A stretch of 64,000 nucleotides of DNA from Ancylostoma caninum. Taxonomy: Eukaryota > Nematoda > Chromadorea > Rhabditida > Ancylostomatidae. The position numbers and the translations under genes are program-made. Of this stretch, positions 9,442-21,291 are shown one piece after another. Within the stretch, counting starts at the first letter, position 1; every line of letters starts with the position of its first letter. The notes under the pieces were generated by a model. It did not search any database. It worked only from the letters and a program-made list of their open reading frames with translations, and was not told the DNA's origin. The stretch lies in assembly GCA_037903475.1 (NCBI GenBank), contig JBAJFG010000360.1:62001-126000 (forward strand). The letters are read 5' to 3'.

Positions 9442-11285
9442 CACTGTTGATGGCTAAACCTTCAACTACGAATGGAATGAACGTGTTGTCCCACATAATC
9501 CCTATCTTACCTCGCCCACATGTTCCCTTGCCATTTTTTTGCCAAACAGACACATTCTCTCCGAAAATGTATTGTCAAGCAAAATGTTTACCCATAAAAT
9601 GCATGGTCAAACACATTCTATTTCCGAAATTATGACGTTGCCATTATCATGGAAACCTAGCCAAACAGCTCGTATGATTTCTGGATAATCCTTTACGATT
9701 GTTGCTATGATTTTAACCACTTAAGGTGCGACAGAATCTAGAAAAGCGGTAGTATAGTAGTTATATTTATCAAAGGTTACATTGCATTTGAAACAAATTC
9801 GCTTGCGGCTGTACCAGATGCTTACGAAATTCTTTGCTGTGATCTGAAGCTAATGCAGTCAACTTTCGTGTTACTGGTATCTATAGAGCAACCTGCTGTG
9901 ACTTGAATAATACCATCGAACTCAGGTGTGTGATAAACGACCTATCATCCACGGAAAGACATCATGTTGTTAGTGGTGATTTAAAGGCAGCACCCACGGA
10001 TAATTTCGTCTCAAACACATTACCTTTTTAAAATTTTCGGACTTTGGAAATGCGTTCGTTGTACAAGCTGCGCTGGGAGTGTCATTTTGCGTACTTATAG
10101 TAGGTTCTCCTAGGAATAGACGGACTTGTTTCTCAGCAGATTGTACGTATTTTCGCGGCCTCATTTTTGCGGTTAGAGCATCGAACTCCTTTCGCTTTCC
10201 CAAGTGAATTTGATTCTGCTAAGAGTGTTCCTTTCCTGGTTAGAATTCTACGGTAATTGTAGCTGTTAGCTGTTTAACTATCGTTAGAGTAAGCTGTTGT
10301 TGTTGTTGTTACTCTTGTTTTTTCTTGTTAGATAATTCCGTGATGTTTGTACCTCCAAATGACTTCCTTTCTGTGTGGTACTAATTTTTCAATGGTTATT
10401 CCCTTTGCTATGGTGCGGCAGGCTATAGTTCAGAAGAAACTAGGGATTTTGCGAGGATCGATCTGGAAAGAAAGACGGCCTTACCCATCCTAAAGGTCCT
10501 ATTGTCAAAAATTTTCGTAGGTGCTGCCTGTAAACCCAACAGAATAAGATTGGTCTAACGGAGTTCCAGCAAGTACTACCATTGCTTCAAAACATTCCAC
10601 TAATATGCACAAACTCCAACAATATAGTTTTACTCCGACTCGTTCCCGGTATATTCTAAATTTAGTGCTTAGTAATAATAGAGATTCAGTGAAGAACATA
10701 AAAGTCCACTCGCTCGTTAACTGGTGATGATTGCTCCTTGTCATATGCAATCATGGCCTTTGTGGACCCACCGACCTACAGATTACGTAGAGCCTACTCT
10801 GAAGAGAATTACGATTACATTTGCCAGTTTCTTTGTATGCTACACTGGCGCGCACTCCTGGAAAGTTATACATCTTCTAACGATAATGTGAGTTCTTCTT
10901 ATCAATATTACACTACTGCATCCAAACTTTGTCCCCATTAAGAAACAGTCAGTGATTATCTCTCCCAATTTATCGACTTTTTAAATAAAGAGAGAAGGCT
11001 CTGGTGAGATTACAAACCAATCCAAGCTAAGAACGTCAACTACTTCAAGTTCCTTAAGACCAGATTTGATCGCCCTCTTGAAGAATACAATAGCTGCATT
11101 GAACTTCTTGAAGACTCTATAAGTTCCCACTTCATCGACCACTCAATTCTCAGTTGGAACCCTCGACATCTCTGCCTCCAAAAATGATGACGGTGCAACA
11201 GCTACCACGGACAAGCAAAGCTTGTGAAACATTCTCAGAAGTATGTGGTAATTCTCCTGTGCCACTCAGGTTGTTAAAAGGACAC
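9442..11285. other. No gene seen
   Basis: Only short unrelated frames are present. I recognise nothing in this stretch. Confidence 0.45.
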
Positions 11286-11339
11286 CTTCATTGTGGCCTA
11301 GCGTTTCCATTAACGTCGCCTTTAGAGGCCTGAAAATGG

Positions 11340-11945
11340 TGCATGTTCATCTTTTCTTATCCGACCGGATCGGGCTCCGATGCATTATGAATGTAGCTTA
11401 AAACAGCACTCGTGATAAAAAAAAAACGTTGCTGATTTTTTCATGAAATTCTACTCTGGAGGCTACTCCTATGCCCCCAGTAGAAAAAAGTCCATCTATG
11501 TTGTAGATTGCCAATAAATGCCCATATGGACGAGATTTATCGCCTGAGAGGGGTGCGGCCACCGAGGCGTGGAAAGGATCATCGCTAAAGCGAAATCTTG
11601 ACTGGTCCTGTATCAGCAGAGAAACACAGCCGCACACGGCCAGAGAGAATAGGACGGGGTTGAGCGTGGGAGGAGCATTTGTCCATGCGTACGAGTGTTA
11701 TTGTTCGAGTAACTGCACGATTCGGAGTGATTCCTTTTGCAGTTACACTCCAACAGATGGCACCTTCAAAATAAACACAAATTCGAGAAAACTTTTCTCA
11801 GCGTGAGCGCTGCCTTTAAGCACCAGTCGACGGACAAACTCACCACGTGTCCACCAAGATGGTGGTGCAAAATGCCACCGCAAATGATCGTCAATTGATG
11901 ACGAATGAATACTCTTCGTGCAGCCCTGGTCTTACAAGTCGTGCA
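11340..11945. other. No gene; short dispersed motif
   Basis: The segment 11349-11384 (CTTATCCGACCGGATCGG) is repeated inverted at 44781-44816. Nothing else is recognised. Confidence 0.4.
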
Positions 11946-13089
11946 CCTCTATCGTGCCGATCTCAGAGCTCGCATAGTGATAAGAAAGGCGGTCCTGCTA
12001 TTCAACCTGGGATTACGTGACAGAATCCCATGACGCCTTAAGTGGTTCCCTAGCGGAAATCTCGGATTCGAGCCCAAAATGGTGCACCTAATATCGAAAT
12101 CAATCCTGTCGTAGTCTTGCTTTCTATGTTTCCCCATTGGACTTATCGATCTCTGCCGTCTTTTGCTAGCCAGATGTTTATTTATGCAGACACTCAGACA
12201 GCGATCGGTTTCACCGACGTGCATATGTGGCATTGCAAGCTGTGCATCCCATTTGGTAAACAACCCCTGACTTATTGTTAGAGCAATAATCAATTTTTCC
12301 AATAGGGCAAGCGACGCAGTTTCGTGAAATGCAAGCTTTGTCGTATAGTCTGTTACGGCAAAGCTGTCGACTAATCAATATCGTGAAGATGTTCTTGGAT
12401 CAAACATTGCTTTATTGCAGCACTTATCCTATCGGAAAGAAATGGTACACAGAAGGGAAATCTAGGCGAAGTATGCTTCTAATCGCAACTTTGGGTTTTT
12501 CTGCTCGTTGGGACGCGGTGGGTAACCTTTGCTGATCACTTCGTTTGCTATTCTTTGTGATTCCTGTCGCTCATTCTTGCCACTCGAGACTTTCGAAGCC
12601 GTTTTGAACACATTGCGAACAATGGCTCCTTTTACCGGCGTTGTGTGGGTTGAGCGCGCGTGTAAGATGATATTTTTGGAGCTCTCCTTGCGGTACCATT
12701 TTGCATTTAGCGTGCCATTCGCTAGAATCAGCTGTGTGCTCAGGCAAGTTTTCTCTCTGGTAAAACTAATGTTCTGCGACTGTTGATAGAGTAACTGAAA
12801 CGTTCATCCATTTGGGACTGTGTTGAAGTCACGATACAACAGTCGTCGATGTAACGGCAGAGCATTAGCGGACGCCTTGACAGCGCAGGCTCTTCTATTT
12901 TGCTCATAAAGCATACAGCGAGCACAGGTGCTAGTCTTCGCCATATAGCCAACCCTCTTATCTGTGAAAAATACGTACTCGACCACTTAATGATGTTACA
13001 ACTGAGGCATTCCTTGACAAGAGTCATTACACGTGCATTACTGAACCAATACATAAGCATTTCTCTGCCGTGCGGATCAAGCATTTCGG

Positions 13090-13157
13090 AGAGCACTCGT
13101 AGATCAGAACTGTTTGTTACATAAGTGTAATAAACAGTTTTGATCTACGAGTGCTCT
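13090..13157. repeat. 26-bp inverted repeat inside PLE copy A
   Basis: Arms 13090-13115 and 13132-13157 pair with one mismatch around a 16-nt loop. The left arm is ordinary PLE coding sequence (the SDLRVLSEM region between RT motifs A and B), so the right arm is an inverted copy of it. A further partial copy (GAGTGCTCTCCGAAAG) follows at about 13166-13181. Confidence 0.75.
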
Positions 13158-14463
13158 TCGAAAGACGAGTGCTCTCCGAAAGAGAGAGCGATGTTACATC
13201 GGATGACTCCATGACGCAGTCTTGATCGAAGTTTGAGGTGCTTAAGTGCTCAAGGAATTGACTCGCGTTCGTCAAGTGAGGGTATCTTATCTAGAATTTG
13301 GCTGCTAGTCTTGTTTAGAAACCACAACGTATGACGCTGCTGACTGCTTTGTCCAAGTAAAAATGCAAAGAAAGGAATGAGTGGCCACGTTCAGGACGGT
13401 TCGAGCTATGCCACCATTTCATTTTCACTCTGCCATACGCCGAACGATTCGGATTGTGGCCCCTCATTCTCTACTTTGCACTTTACTAGGACAAATTAGT
13501 TAGCAGCGTCAGATATTCTATCGGTAGGTCCACCTAAACAGCTGATTATCGGTCGATTTTTGTAGGTGGCAGCTAACATGGAATGGATATTCGACGTGGA
13601 GAGTTTGTGCGTTTCAATAGGGCTGTAGAAGATGGGGCGATCAGGATCGTTGAGTTTGAGCCTGGTAAATAATTCCTCGTTTAAGCCAGCTTTTTTTACT
13701 GACCGTCATCCGGACATTATTCAATCGCTTACACTGCTGAAGAGGTCTTTCTCAGTTGTGCGGAGGTATATCGTTGAGTCTGCTACTTGATATTCGGTTA
13801 TCTCTCGATCGAGCGTTTGAGGTAGACTACGAACTCCCCTCCTTTGTCACTGACAGTGAGAAGAATCTCGCCCTTTGTTGTAGTTCGCTTATTTCTCTGA
13901 AGTCTTGCCATTGAGCTTTCGTCAAACTTGATTTGCAAGCCCTTTTGTTTTCGTTCAGGATGTTCAGTACACCTGGTGCGAGAATTGGGAATTTGACGTC
14001 TGTTCTCAGGCAAGGTTCGGGCTCCTCGACTTCACAATAGATCACCGCGTCGATATCTTGTGTTGGCGCAAGCGAATGTCCGAGGTTTAGAAAGTCTAAT
14101 GCGTTTCTGGAGATCTGAGCAGAGCATTGAACAGTAACCCGCCGTAGTATCACTATTACTTTCAGTCTTATTTGCTATGTTTACCGATCGGTGGTTCACT
14201 GGTACGTTGTCATCAACAATGGGACGAGTTGAATGATGCCCTTTTCAGGAGTCTGTCGAATTTTGTGAAAAGCGTTGATTTGGTCCTAGATCGTATAGAG
14301 TCGCAAACACATCTCGACCACTCTTAATCCTCATCCAACCTCGTTGAGGCGGAGATGCATGGCTCTTCTTTTGATCTACATTTCAACAGAGAAGGATGCA
14401 ATTCCTATTTGATTAAGTTCCAGTATTATGCCTCACAGGTTGGTATTCGAGCACCTTTATTGG

Positions 14464-14498
14464 GCCTGACGTTTCAGCAATATGCCGTCTTCAGAGGC
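14464..14498 (-). ncRNA. Hammerhead-ribozyme-like motif, PLE family 2
   Basis: On the minus strand: GCCT, CTGAAGA, a short CGGC/GCTG-type helix, GAAA, CG, TC, AGGC. GCCT and AGGC form helix I. The spacing GAAA-NN-TC equals that in the first PLE family although the surrounding bases differ. Confidence 0.5.
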
Positions 14499-14667
14499 GT
14501 GGAAGTGGTTCGAGTTTATACTAATTCGTAACCTATTCCTTCAAACACTTCCTCTCCCAGTGCATTCAATTCGTATTAGCGAGATCACTGTGAGGTCCTT
14601 AGTAGAAGGTGACATTCACCAGGTGCTCCACGGATCAAACGGAGATGGATTTCCGCTTTAACGTTTA

Positions 14668-14730
14668 CACTAGCAACGGACCGCAATGAGTGAGCTGACG
14701 CGGCTCACTCATTGCGGTCCGTTGCTAGTG
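14668..14730. repeat. Perfect 28-bp inverted repeat, 7-nt loop
   Basis: 14668-14695 (CACTAGCAACGGACCGCAAT then GAGTGAGC) is exactly complementary to 14703-14730. It lies in the 3' untranslated part of PLE copy B, between the GIY-YIG frame and the ribozyme-like motif. Confidence 0.9.
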
Positions 14731-15272
14731 GGCTTTACTGGTGGTGCTGTCAAGGCATAAATGATCTACAGTGATGGAATAGCTCACATAATGATAGGAA
14801 AGGCATTAGGTCACTGGTACCGTGCTCATTTCTGCCATTCATTTTTGGGTTCCGTTCATAGATCCAAAGCGCTTCGAGTGCTTTTCTCGCAGATGTTTGG
14901 GATTCGTTTGCGAGAATGGTACATTTTATGTCGAAGTCGGCTCCACCATGATCTTCTTTCCGATGTTTTCCTAGAGGTGTTATCAGACTTTCCCGTTTTT
15001 TACTGGCAAGGTGTTCATTAACGCGTACGCATAGCGCCCTACCGGTCTCTCCAATATATTTTGCATGGCACGTCAAACATTCAATCTCGTATATAACCCC
15101 CATTTTTGCGCAGTCTCCAGCCTTCCCATTAGGACAAACGACACAGTTGTTTGATATACAGGCCCTGTCGTAGAGTCTGTTTCAAACCAACGCTTGATGT
15201 TATCGTTAGGGATGTTCACTAAAACAACATCATCGTCAAGTTGCGCACGAATCAGGCATTGCCTGATTTCGA

Positions 15273-17235
15273 TGCTTATGCTCAACTTGCCACACCTATC
15301 AGTAGGAGAACACTGCCAGCTGTTCCGTTTCCGTCTTCTTTCTATAGAGAACCTGAACCATATGTGGAAGCAGATGTGAAGTTTCGTATACTCTCCTCGG
15401 GTGTACTTTCAATATTACACGAGAAGAAGAGAGCATACCATCCTAACTTAACATATGCGCAACAACAAGGGTTTAGGGAAGTACGGGAACAAATTTCGAG
15501 TGGTAACATCCTTCCGTCTGTCAGTGACAAGGTGGAGAGTTTGTAGTCATACCACAATCATACCACTTGATCCCGCAATTGTCGAACACCACTTAAGTGA
15601 TTCAACTCTATACAAGCGCACCACAGAAAAAGAATTCCTTTCACAGTGCGAAAGATTGAATCACATTTGGTTAACAGTTGGCAAGGCTGCAGGGCTAGCT
15701 GACAAGTTTCTGAGCAGGCTCAAACTAGAAACCCCAACCTGCCCAGTTTTTTACAGCTTGATCAAAACGCACAAGCTCTCCAAGGATGCCTCACAATCTA
15801 TGCTACCAGAAACCTACCAAATTCGACCGATCATCAGCTGTGTGAACGGACCAACTGACCGAATATCTTGGTTTTTGAACAAAATGGTGAACCAATTGTT
15901 GACCAAAATACCTTCCCATTCGACAAACACAGCTCAATTCCTTGATCATCTCCGTAATACCAATTTCAATCAACGATGCGTAATAGAATCATTTGATGTC
16001 ACATTTCTATATACCAACGTCACAAACAGTGCTGCGCTTTAAGTGTTATCTGAAATGCTTGATTTGCATTGTCGAATCATAGAGATGTACGGGATGAGTC
16101 GACAACACGTCATGATTCTAATCAAGTAATGTCTTAGCTGTATTATTTTCAAATGGTCGGGAACATATTTCAGCTAACAACGAGGTCTTGCAATGGGACA
16201 AAGGCATGCACCAGTCCTAGCTATTTGCTTCATGAGCAAAATTGAGCAGCCTGTCCTTTCACGATTTCCCCTCATGTACTGCCGATACATCGATGACTGT
16301 GGCATTGTGACTTCCACGCAATCCGAAATGGATGAATGCTTTGAAGTTCTCAATCGGCAGTCGCAGTACATTACTCTAACTAGAGAAACCCCACGTGACG
16401 GTTGGCTTCCATATCTAAACACACAGCTGAAGCTGTCGAATGGTATGTTCCATGTAAAATGGTATCGTAAGGAAAGCTCAAAAAACATCATCATTCACGC
16501 AACGTCAGCACACCCAACTGCCATAAAACGTGCTGTGGTCCATAACATGATCAGGACGACACTTGGCGTCTGCAGCGGTGAAGAAGAGCGTCAGCATTCT
16601 TTAGCTCAAGTCTCCAATATACTGCATAACAATGGTTACCAGGCAAGGACAGAAACAACAAGACAACCCGTCGCTTTATCGTCCGGCACCACATTCCGAA
16701 TCCAAAGGAGTCGCGTACCAATAAAATCCCTTTATGCCTCCCCTTCATCTCCGACAGGATAAGGGTCGAAATCAGGCAATGCCTGATTCGTGCGCAACTC
16801 GACGATGATGTTGTTTTAGTGAACATCCCTAACATAACATCAAGCGTCAGTTGGTTCGAAACAGACTCTACGACAGGGCCTGTATATCAAACAACTGTGT
16901 CGTTTGTCCTAATGGGAAGGCTGGAGACTGCGCAAAAATGGGGGTTACATACGAGATTGAATGTTTGACGTGCCATGCAAAATATATTGGAGAGACCGGT
17001 ACGGCGCTATGCGTACGCGTTAATGAACACCTTGCCAGTAAAAAACGGGAAAGTCTGATAACACCTCTAGGGAAACATCGGAAAGAAGATCATGGTGGAG
17101 CCGACTTCGACATAAAATGTACCATTCTCGCAAACGAATCCCAAACATCTGCGAGAAAGCACTCGAAGCGCTTTGGATCTATGAACGGAACCCAAAAATG
17201 AATGGCAGAAATGAGCACGGTACCAGTGACCTTAG
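15273..17235 (+). pseudogene. PLE family 2, copy C: nearly complete but frameshifted
   Basis: Pieces are in order on the plus strand. The N-terminal part (VKFRILSSGVLSILHEKKRA) lies near 15290-15545. The 5' RT part is at 15455-16042 with FYSLIKTHKL, IRPIISCVNGPTDRIS and motif A SFDVTFLYTNV. Motif B (QRGLAMGQRHAPVLA) and motif C (RYIDDCGIV) are at about 16176-16762, and a GIY-YIG domain (GVTYEIECLTCHAKYIGET) at 16851-17201. At least three frame changes and a stop just before motif B break it. The 3' end is cut near 17235, before the ribozyme-like region seen in copy B. Confidence 0.8.
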
Positions 17236-18290
17236 ACCAAGTAGTCAGTGATTCCCTTGATTTAGACTATTGGATAAGCCAGAGTTAAAAAGGATTGCTT
17301 GTCAGCAGTGTGCAGCTGAGCGGGGCAAAATTGGGTCTCTGTGGGAGCGCCAAATTTTCACTATGTACTGTGATACAAGCAGTGGAGCCGAAGCTGTTAG
17401 CTAGGGTGACAGATGGCTGATGTGCCTTGGGGATGGCACGAAGTTGGGTTGAGCTACTGGGTAAACCAAGTAGTCAACTAGTCGTTCTATCGTCCGGCAC
17501 AAATTTGGTGGGACCACTTGATTTGTAGAGGAGAGCTGTTTAATAAATGTTCATTGGTGAGAGTTTAATCCCCTTTAGTTCACGCCAAAAAGGGTTCTCT
17601 GACTCAGACCACATCAGGCATTTCCTTGACGGCTTTTGTAACATGTGCCGAAAAGGTGCTACTCCACATTGGGGCCCCAAAATTTTCGAAAAACTTATTT
17701 TCGCCAAAACTTTGTACAGAGGGGTTATTTCAGGTGCTGAACACAAATATCATATCCATTTGATACCATTGCCCCTTTTTGTTGGGTCAAGGTAGGGCTA
17801 TCGCGAGAAATAATGTTTATTTGGCTCAAATTCGACAAGATTGTCGCTGTAAGACACAACGATGCCGATGCAAATCAAAACAAATGTGTACTGGTGTATT
17901 GACTATTATTGACAGATGTCTAACCAACAAAATTAAGTAGCGTTTACAAAGCATTTGTAAGGATAACTAACTATTATAACTACTTACCGCTAAAGAGCGG
18001 GAACTTTTTCACATACCTAATAATGATAATTATCAACACCGACGCCAATTTGCATTGGTGCAAAATTACAGCTGGAAAATCTGTTGTGGAATAATTTGAT
18101 CAACTCTTCCATCCAGCTGATTTTTTTTTACTGATTACGCCATTCAAATGGTGCTACTTCAGGAATTTCCGGTTATTGTACTAAACTTTTTTTCGAACAA
18201 CATATTGCAACACCTTAGTACTATTAATACCGCCATAACAATTTAAAATTACTCTGGATTCCTCGTGACGTAGTAGGTGAACATGCTCGA
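17236..18290. other. No gene identified
   Basis: Short overlapping frames of 68-82 codons at 17540-17795 match nothing I recognise. Confidence 0.4.
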
Positions 18291-18329
18291 GTTGCTGCTA
18301 TACTACTGCAGGTGGAATGTTGAACCTGC

Positions 18330-18540
18330 GTCGCTGGCGCTGGCCAATATCGGCGACCGACGCAACTGTTTGTCATCGAAGATCACAATTAATAGGTAAC
18401 TTTGTCGCATTCGCCTACGAAGGCGACTGCAGATCGCCAGTACTGGTGACAGCGGATCACCAACATCGATGACTGGGGCAGCGCCCGACGCGCGGACAGT
18501 GGTTTCACAGTCGCCAGCAACGACGACGCCCAAAGTTGCT
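18330..18540. repeat. GCGAC/GGCGAT-rich patch
   Basis: Many short GCGAC, GTCGCC and GGCGAC words in both orientations, similar in style to 8700-8960 and 20270-20400. Confidence 0.35.
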
Positions 18541-18568
18541 CTACGTAGAGTTTAGCTAGATTCATCTG

Positions 18569-19186
18569 TTATGCTGTTCTCGAGGCGGAAGCCATCGGTA
18601 CTGCTGCTGTCGGGGAGGTGCTTCTGCTGCTGTTGAAGTGGTACTTATGCAACGCAAAAGGTGGTATAATGGTGTATTGTGACTTTTCGAGCATTTCATT
18701 CCGCCTCTGTGGGGCGATGAGGGTCCATTCAGATGCTGTCATTGCCGTGACCGTAATTCTGCATCGCAAGAGGCGCTCGTGTGTCTGAGTTAAATACTGC
18801 AAAACATGACGGACGGTGATGGGTAGGAATATAAAGTTTGGGAACGCTATAACTGCGTCCCTGTAGCTGCCGATGGCGGTCCCATTGTAACGTAATAGTA
18901 GCATCCACAACTCTCTATCGACGCCTGGTTTTCGTGCGGTTTCCCTAAGAATTCGACGAGTTACGTGCAAAAATGTGGGAAAATTCGGGAAAAGTGCAAA
19001 GAACTTTGGTTTCATTCCGGATTCCCTTCCCTCTTCCTTCCAGCACTCTGTTAACCTACTAACCTTACTCTCCTGATTCGTCGCTCTCTGATCGTTTTCT
19101 CCTCGTACCGCCGCTTTTCCTCTTGGGCCAGAATGAGACCGAATTTCACCATTTTTGAGAAGTTTCCTTTGTATGTAGTGCCGCAA
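18569..19186 (-). CDS. Unrecognised 205-codon open frame
   Basis: This is one of the few long frames not explained by a repeat. The translation starts MRHYIQRKLLKNGEIRSHSG, has a middle part rich in Leu, Phe and Arg (ELWMLLLRYNGTAIGSY), and ends in a Ser/Ala-rich tail (SSRSTSPTAAVPMASAS). I see no signal peptide, known motif or clear splice site. The start is simply the first Met. It could be an exon of an unannotated gene or a chance frame in GC-richer sequence; I give it low weight. Confidence 0.2.
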   Translation of the reverse strand: MRHYIQRKLLKNGEIRSHSGPRGKAAVRGENDQRATNQESKVSRLTECWKEEGRESGMKPKFFALFPNFPTFLHVTRRILRETARKPGVDRELWMLLLRYNGTAIGSYRDAVIAFPNFIFLPITVRHVLQYLTQTHERLLRCRITVTAMTASEWTLIAPQRRNEMLEKSQYTIIPPFALHKYHFNSSRSTSPTAAVPMASASRTA

Positions 19187-19197
19187 TTTGTGCCATT

Positions 19198-19800
19198 CAG
19201 AGAAAAGACCTGGACACCCGTTTCATATATCTCACCGCCCCAAGTCTCACCCTGTGCAAACAGAAGCTCAGAAAAGAGGTTGTACTCCTCAACAGATCTC
19301 AGAAAAAAGCTGTTCTAGGCCTCCATTATCTCACTTTCCCGTGGCTGTCCTTCCCTAAGCCCAAGCAAATGCTTAGAGAAACGTGCACACATGCCTCATT
19401 CGTCTCACCCATCCCCTGGATTTGCAGCTACCCTACACCCATACGAAAGCTCAGAGAAATACTTGTACACTTGCACCATGTATTTCACCTACTCCGTAGA
19501 TTTCCCCCATTTCCTAAGCCTACCCGAGGTTCGGAAAGAAGCTTACACACATGCCCCATGTGTATCACTCATCCATTTGATCCCCTCCTCTCCCCGATGA
19601 TTGACACAAGCGCATAGAAAAAATACACACTTGTCTAATGTGTCTCTCCTACCTGTTGATACGCTCCTTTCTTTGAGGATAACAAATTGATCGTGAGGCG
19701 ACCCTCTCCCTTCTCCATTCTTCATTTTATACAATCTTCTCTTCTTCTTTCTAGACAAATTTTTCGAGAAAAAGTAGTGTTTGGCTGTCTCACGTATCTC
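19198..19800 (+). repeat. Degenerate tandem repeat, about 80-bp period
   Basis: Blocks such as AGAGAAACGTGCACACATGC, then CTCATTCGTCTCACCCATCC, recur near 19198, 19374, 19452, 19533, 19615 and 19765 with heavy divergence. Confidence 0.55.
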
Positions 19801-19910
19801 ACATACATCACCTGTTCAGCCTTTGAAAACTGCTCAGATCGATTTGGTTCGTTTTTTGTGATCAAGTTATAGTCAGATGCAGCTGTGATAGCGAACGAAT
19901 ACTCGAGGTT

Positions 19911-19982
19911 GTGTATCATCGTGAGGGGAGCATTCAATGAAGGCGCTGTGTATCATCGTGAGGGGAGCATTCAATGAAGGCG
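19911..19982 (+). repeat. 36-bp tandem duplication
   Basis: The block from TGTGTATCATCGTGAGGGG to CAATGAAGGCG occurs twice in a row without change. Confidence 0.85.
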
Positions 19983-20212
19983 CCAATCATGGTAGCCTGG
20001 TCACTCCTCATTTCCCCTCATGATGATAGACACTCCATATTTCGGCGAAGCCTAACCGACAACTCGCGCACCCACCCGTGTCTCACCAACTTCGGTTCAG
20101 TTAGCCATATTCAGGAATTTGAATGATGCATGGATCTACGAGGTTACACAGCAAACACTTTCCAAATTTTTTACTTGACGTCGCACATTTGAACCATTCC
20201 CCTGAAACCATG

Positions 20213-20400
20213 GTCCGTAGTAAAGTGTCATGGTGTTGAGATCAGCTGCCTGTACAACTCGTCGTCACATTTGGGGCGATGGTCGCACGCGCGACGAGCT
20301 TCCAACACTGAGGAATGATCTCATCGCTCTGGAAGGCGATGATCGCCATCGTTTGGCGACTAGTTAGTGTGCAGGGCGAAGAGACGCCGAGTGAAGTACT
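20213..20400. repeat. MITE relic and GGCGAT-rich patch
   Basis: CCGTAGTAAAGTGTCATGG at 20216 matches the arms of the inverted repeat at 53455-53815. The following 130 bp is rich in GGCGAT words. Confidence 0.4.
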
Positions 20401-20537
20401 CGGAGCACCTCACTCGGAAGATGGTGATGGTGTAAAGGTACGTATGATCAGGTGCGCGATTTGCGCAGAATGCATCTGAGCCTACGGACTCAAGCATGTT
20501 GATTTTCGCCTCACAGCACAGAACAAGCTCAAACGTG

Positions 20538-20590
20538 TACGACTTGTCAGAAGCACACAGGTGCTTCTGGTGCTTGTGCCAAGTCGTACT
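20538..20590. repeat. Nested hairpin
   Basis: The outer 10-bp stem GTACGACTTG/CAAGTCGTAC encloses an 8-bp stem AGAAGCAC/GTGCTTCT with a 4-nt loop. Confidence 0.7.
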
Positions 20591-20790
20591 TGTTCTAGCT
20601 TATTAGACGCATTGGTTCATAACTGTCTTACATGTTAAAACAGCCCCGTAAGTGATGTGGGGATACCTGGGACACGTACATTCGATCACATTTTATGTAC
20701 AGGGGACGTCAATTACGATCAGCACTCCCACGGAATGGCGCGCCGCACCACCCGCGCGGCGCGGGGGGCCGGCTGGGTGCTGCGTCTGGT

Positions 20791-21274
20791 GGATGTTGGG
20801 GGGATTTTCAGCTCTACTTTAGTTTCTGCGACAATTTCACTCATTTTTGGGCCTTCTTGTTGGCTGTTTGTGATAGAGTGGCGCTGTGGGCAATCGCACT
20901 CTTCTTCGAATGTTCCTGGGTTGAGTTGAACTTCCACAGGTACTTCAGCAGAAACTTCTATCTGACGTCAGTAACTTCGATAGAAAACGCACGATGCAAT
21001 GTCTTTACACGATTGACCTAAAAATCATCGTGAATAGGAGAAAGCTAGTCATCAACCACAGTGAAGACCGCAAATTACGCGATACAACAGCTTTCTAATA
21101 AGCTATATAAAAAGCCTCTTCGTAGGAAACAAACCGCAAGATGATATCTTCCTCGAACTCAGATATTAGAACTGAATCGGCTCCACTCTATCTCAAACAT
21201 TTATCAAGAAGGCCCACAAATGAGTGAAGTTGTCTCAGAAACTAGAGGAAAGCTGAAAATCCCCGCAACATCTA
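20791..21274. repeat. Inverted-arm repeat, about 480 bp, MITE-like
   Basis: 20791-20860 and 21204-21274 are imperfect reverse complements sharing GGGGATTTTCAGCT, TCACTCATTT and GGGCCTTCTTG. A very GC-rich block (GCGCGCCGCACCACCC, 20738-20790) abuts the left arm. I see no convincing target duplication. Confidence 0.55.
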
Positions 21275-21291
21275 TCTAGTTGCTCCGTTAG

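Larger units (their letters stand above)
11291..14153 (-). pseudogene. Decayed PLE, family 2, copy A
   Basis: Read on the minus strand from 14153, pieces appear in PLE order. An N-terminal block at 14153-13827 includes LDFLNLGHSLAP. Near 13660-13490 are FYSPIETHKL and NRPIISCLGGPTDRIS. The RT core at 13096-12740 has RGLAIWRRLAPVLAVCF and RYIDDCCIV. A GIY-YIG tail at 12302-11949 has HVGETDRCLSV. Frameshifts and stops separate the pieces, so no product is expected. A degenerate hammerhead-like block (GGAAACGCTAGGCC) marks the 3' side at 11291-11330. It is only distantly related to the intact PLE at 4.1-8.4 kb. Confidence 0.75.
14464..15272 (-). mobile_element. PLE family 2, copy B: 5'-truncated 3' portion
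   Basis: The minus strand 15103-14750 encodes a GIY-YIG domain (GVIYEIECLTCHAKYIGET, VNEHLASKKRE). The frame at 15285-15073 carries the preceding linker in a shifted frame. The part inward from about 14803 is an inverted copy of 16766-17235 in copy C, with a 3-bp indel. Only the 3' third of the element is present. It stands head to head with copy C, the same layout as the 4.1-8.4 kb pair. Confidence 0.75.

Noticed and set aside
20657..21021. Frames of 90 and 108 codons in the GC-rich block
   Set aside because: They run across an inverted-arm repeat and owe their length to GC-rich sequence without stops.
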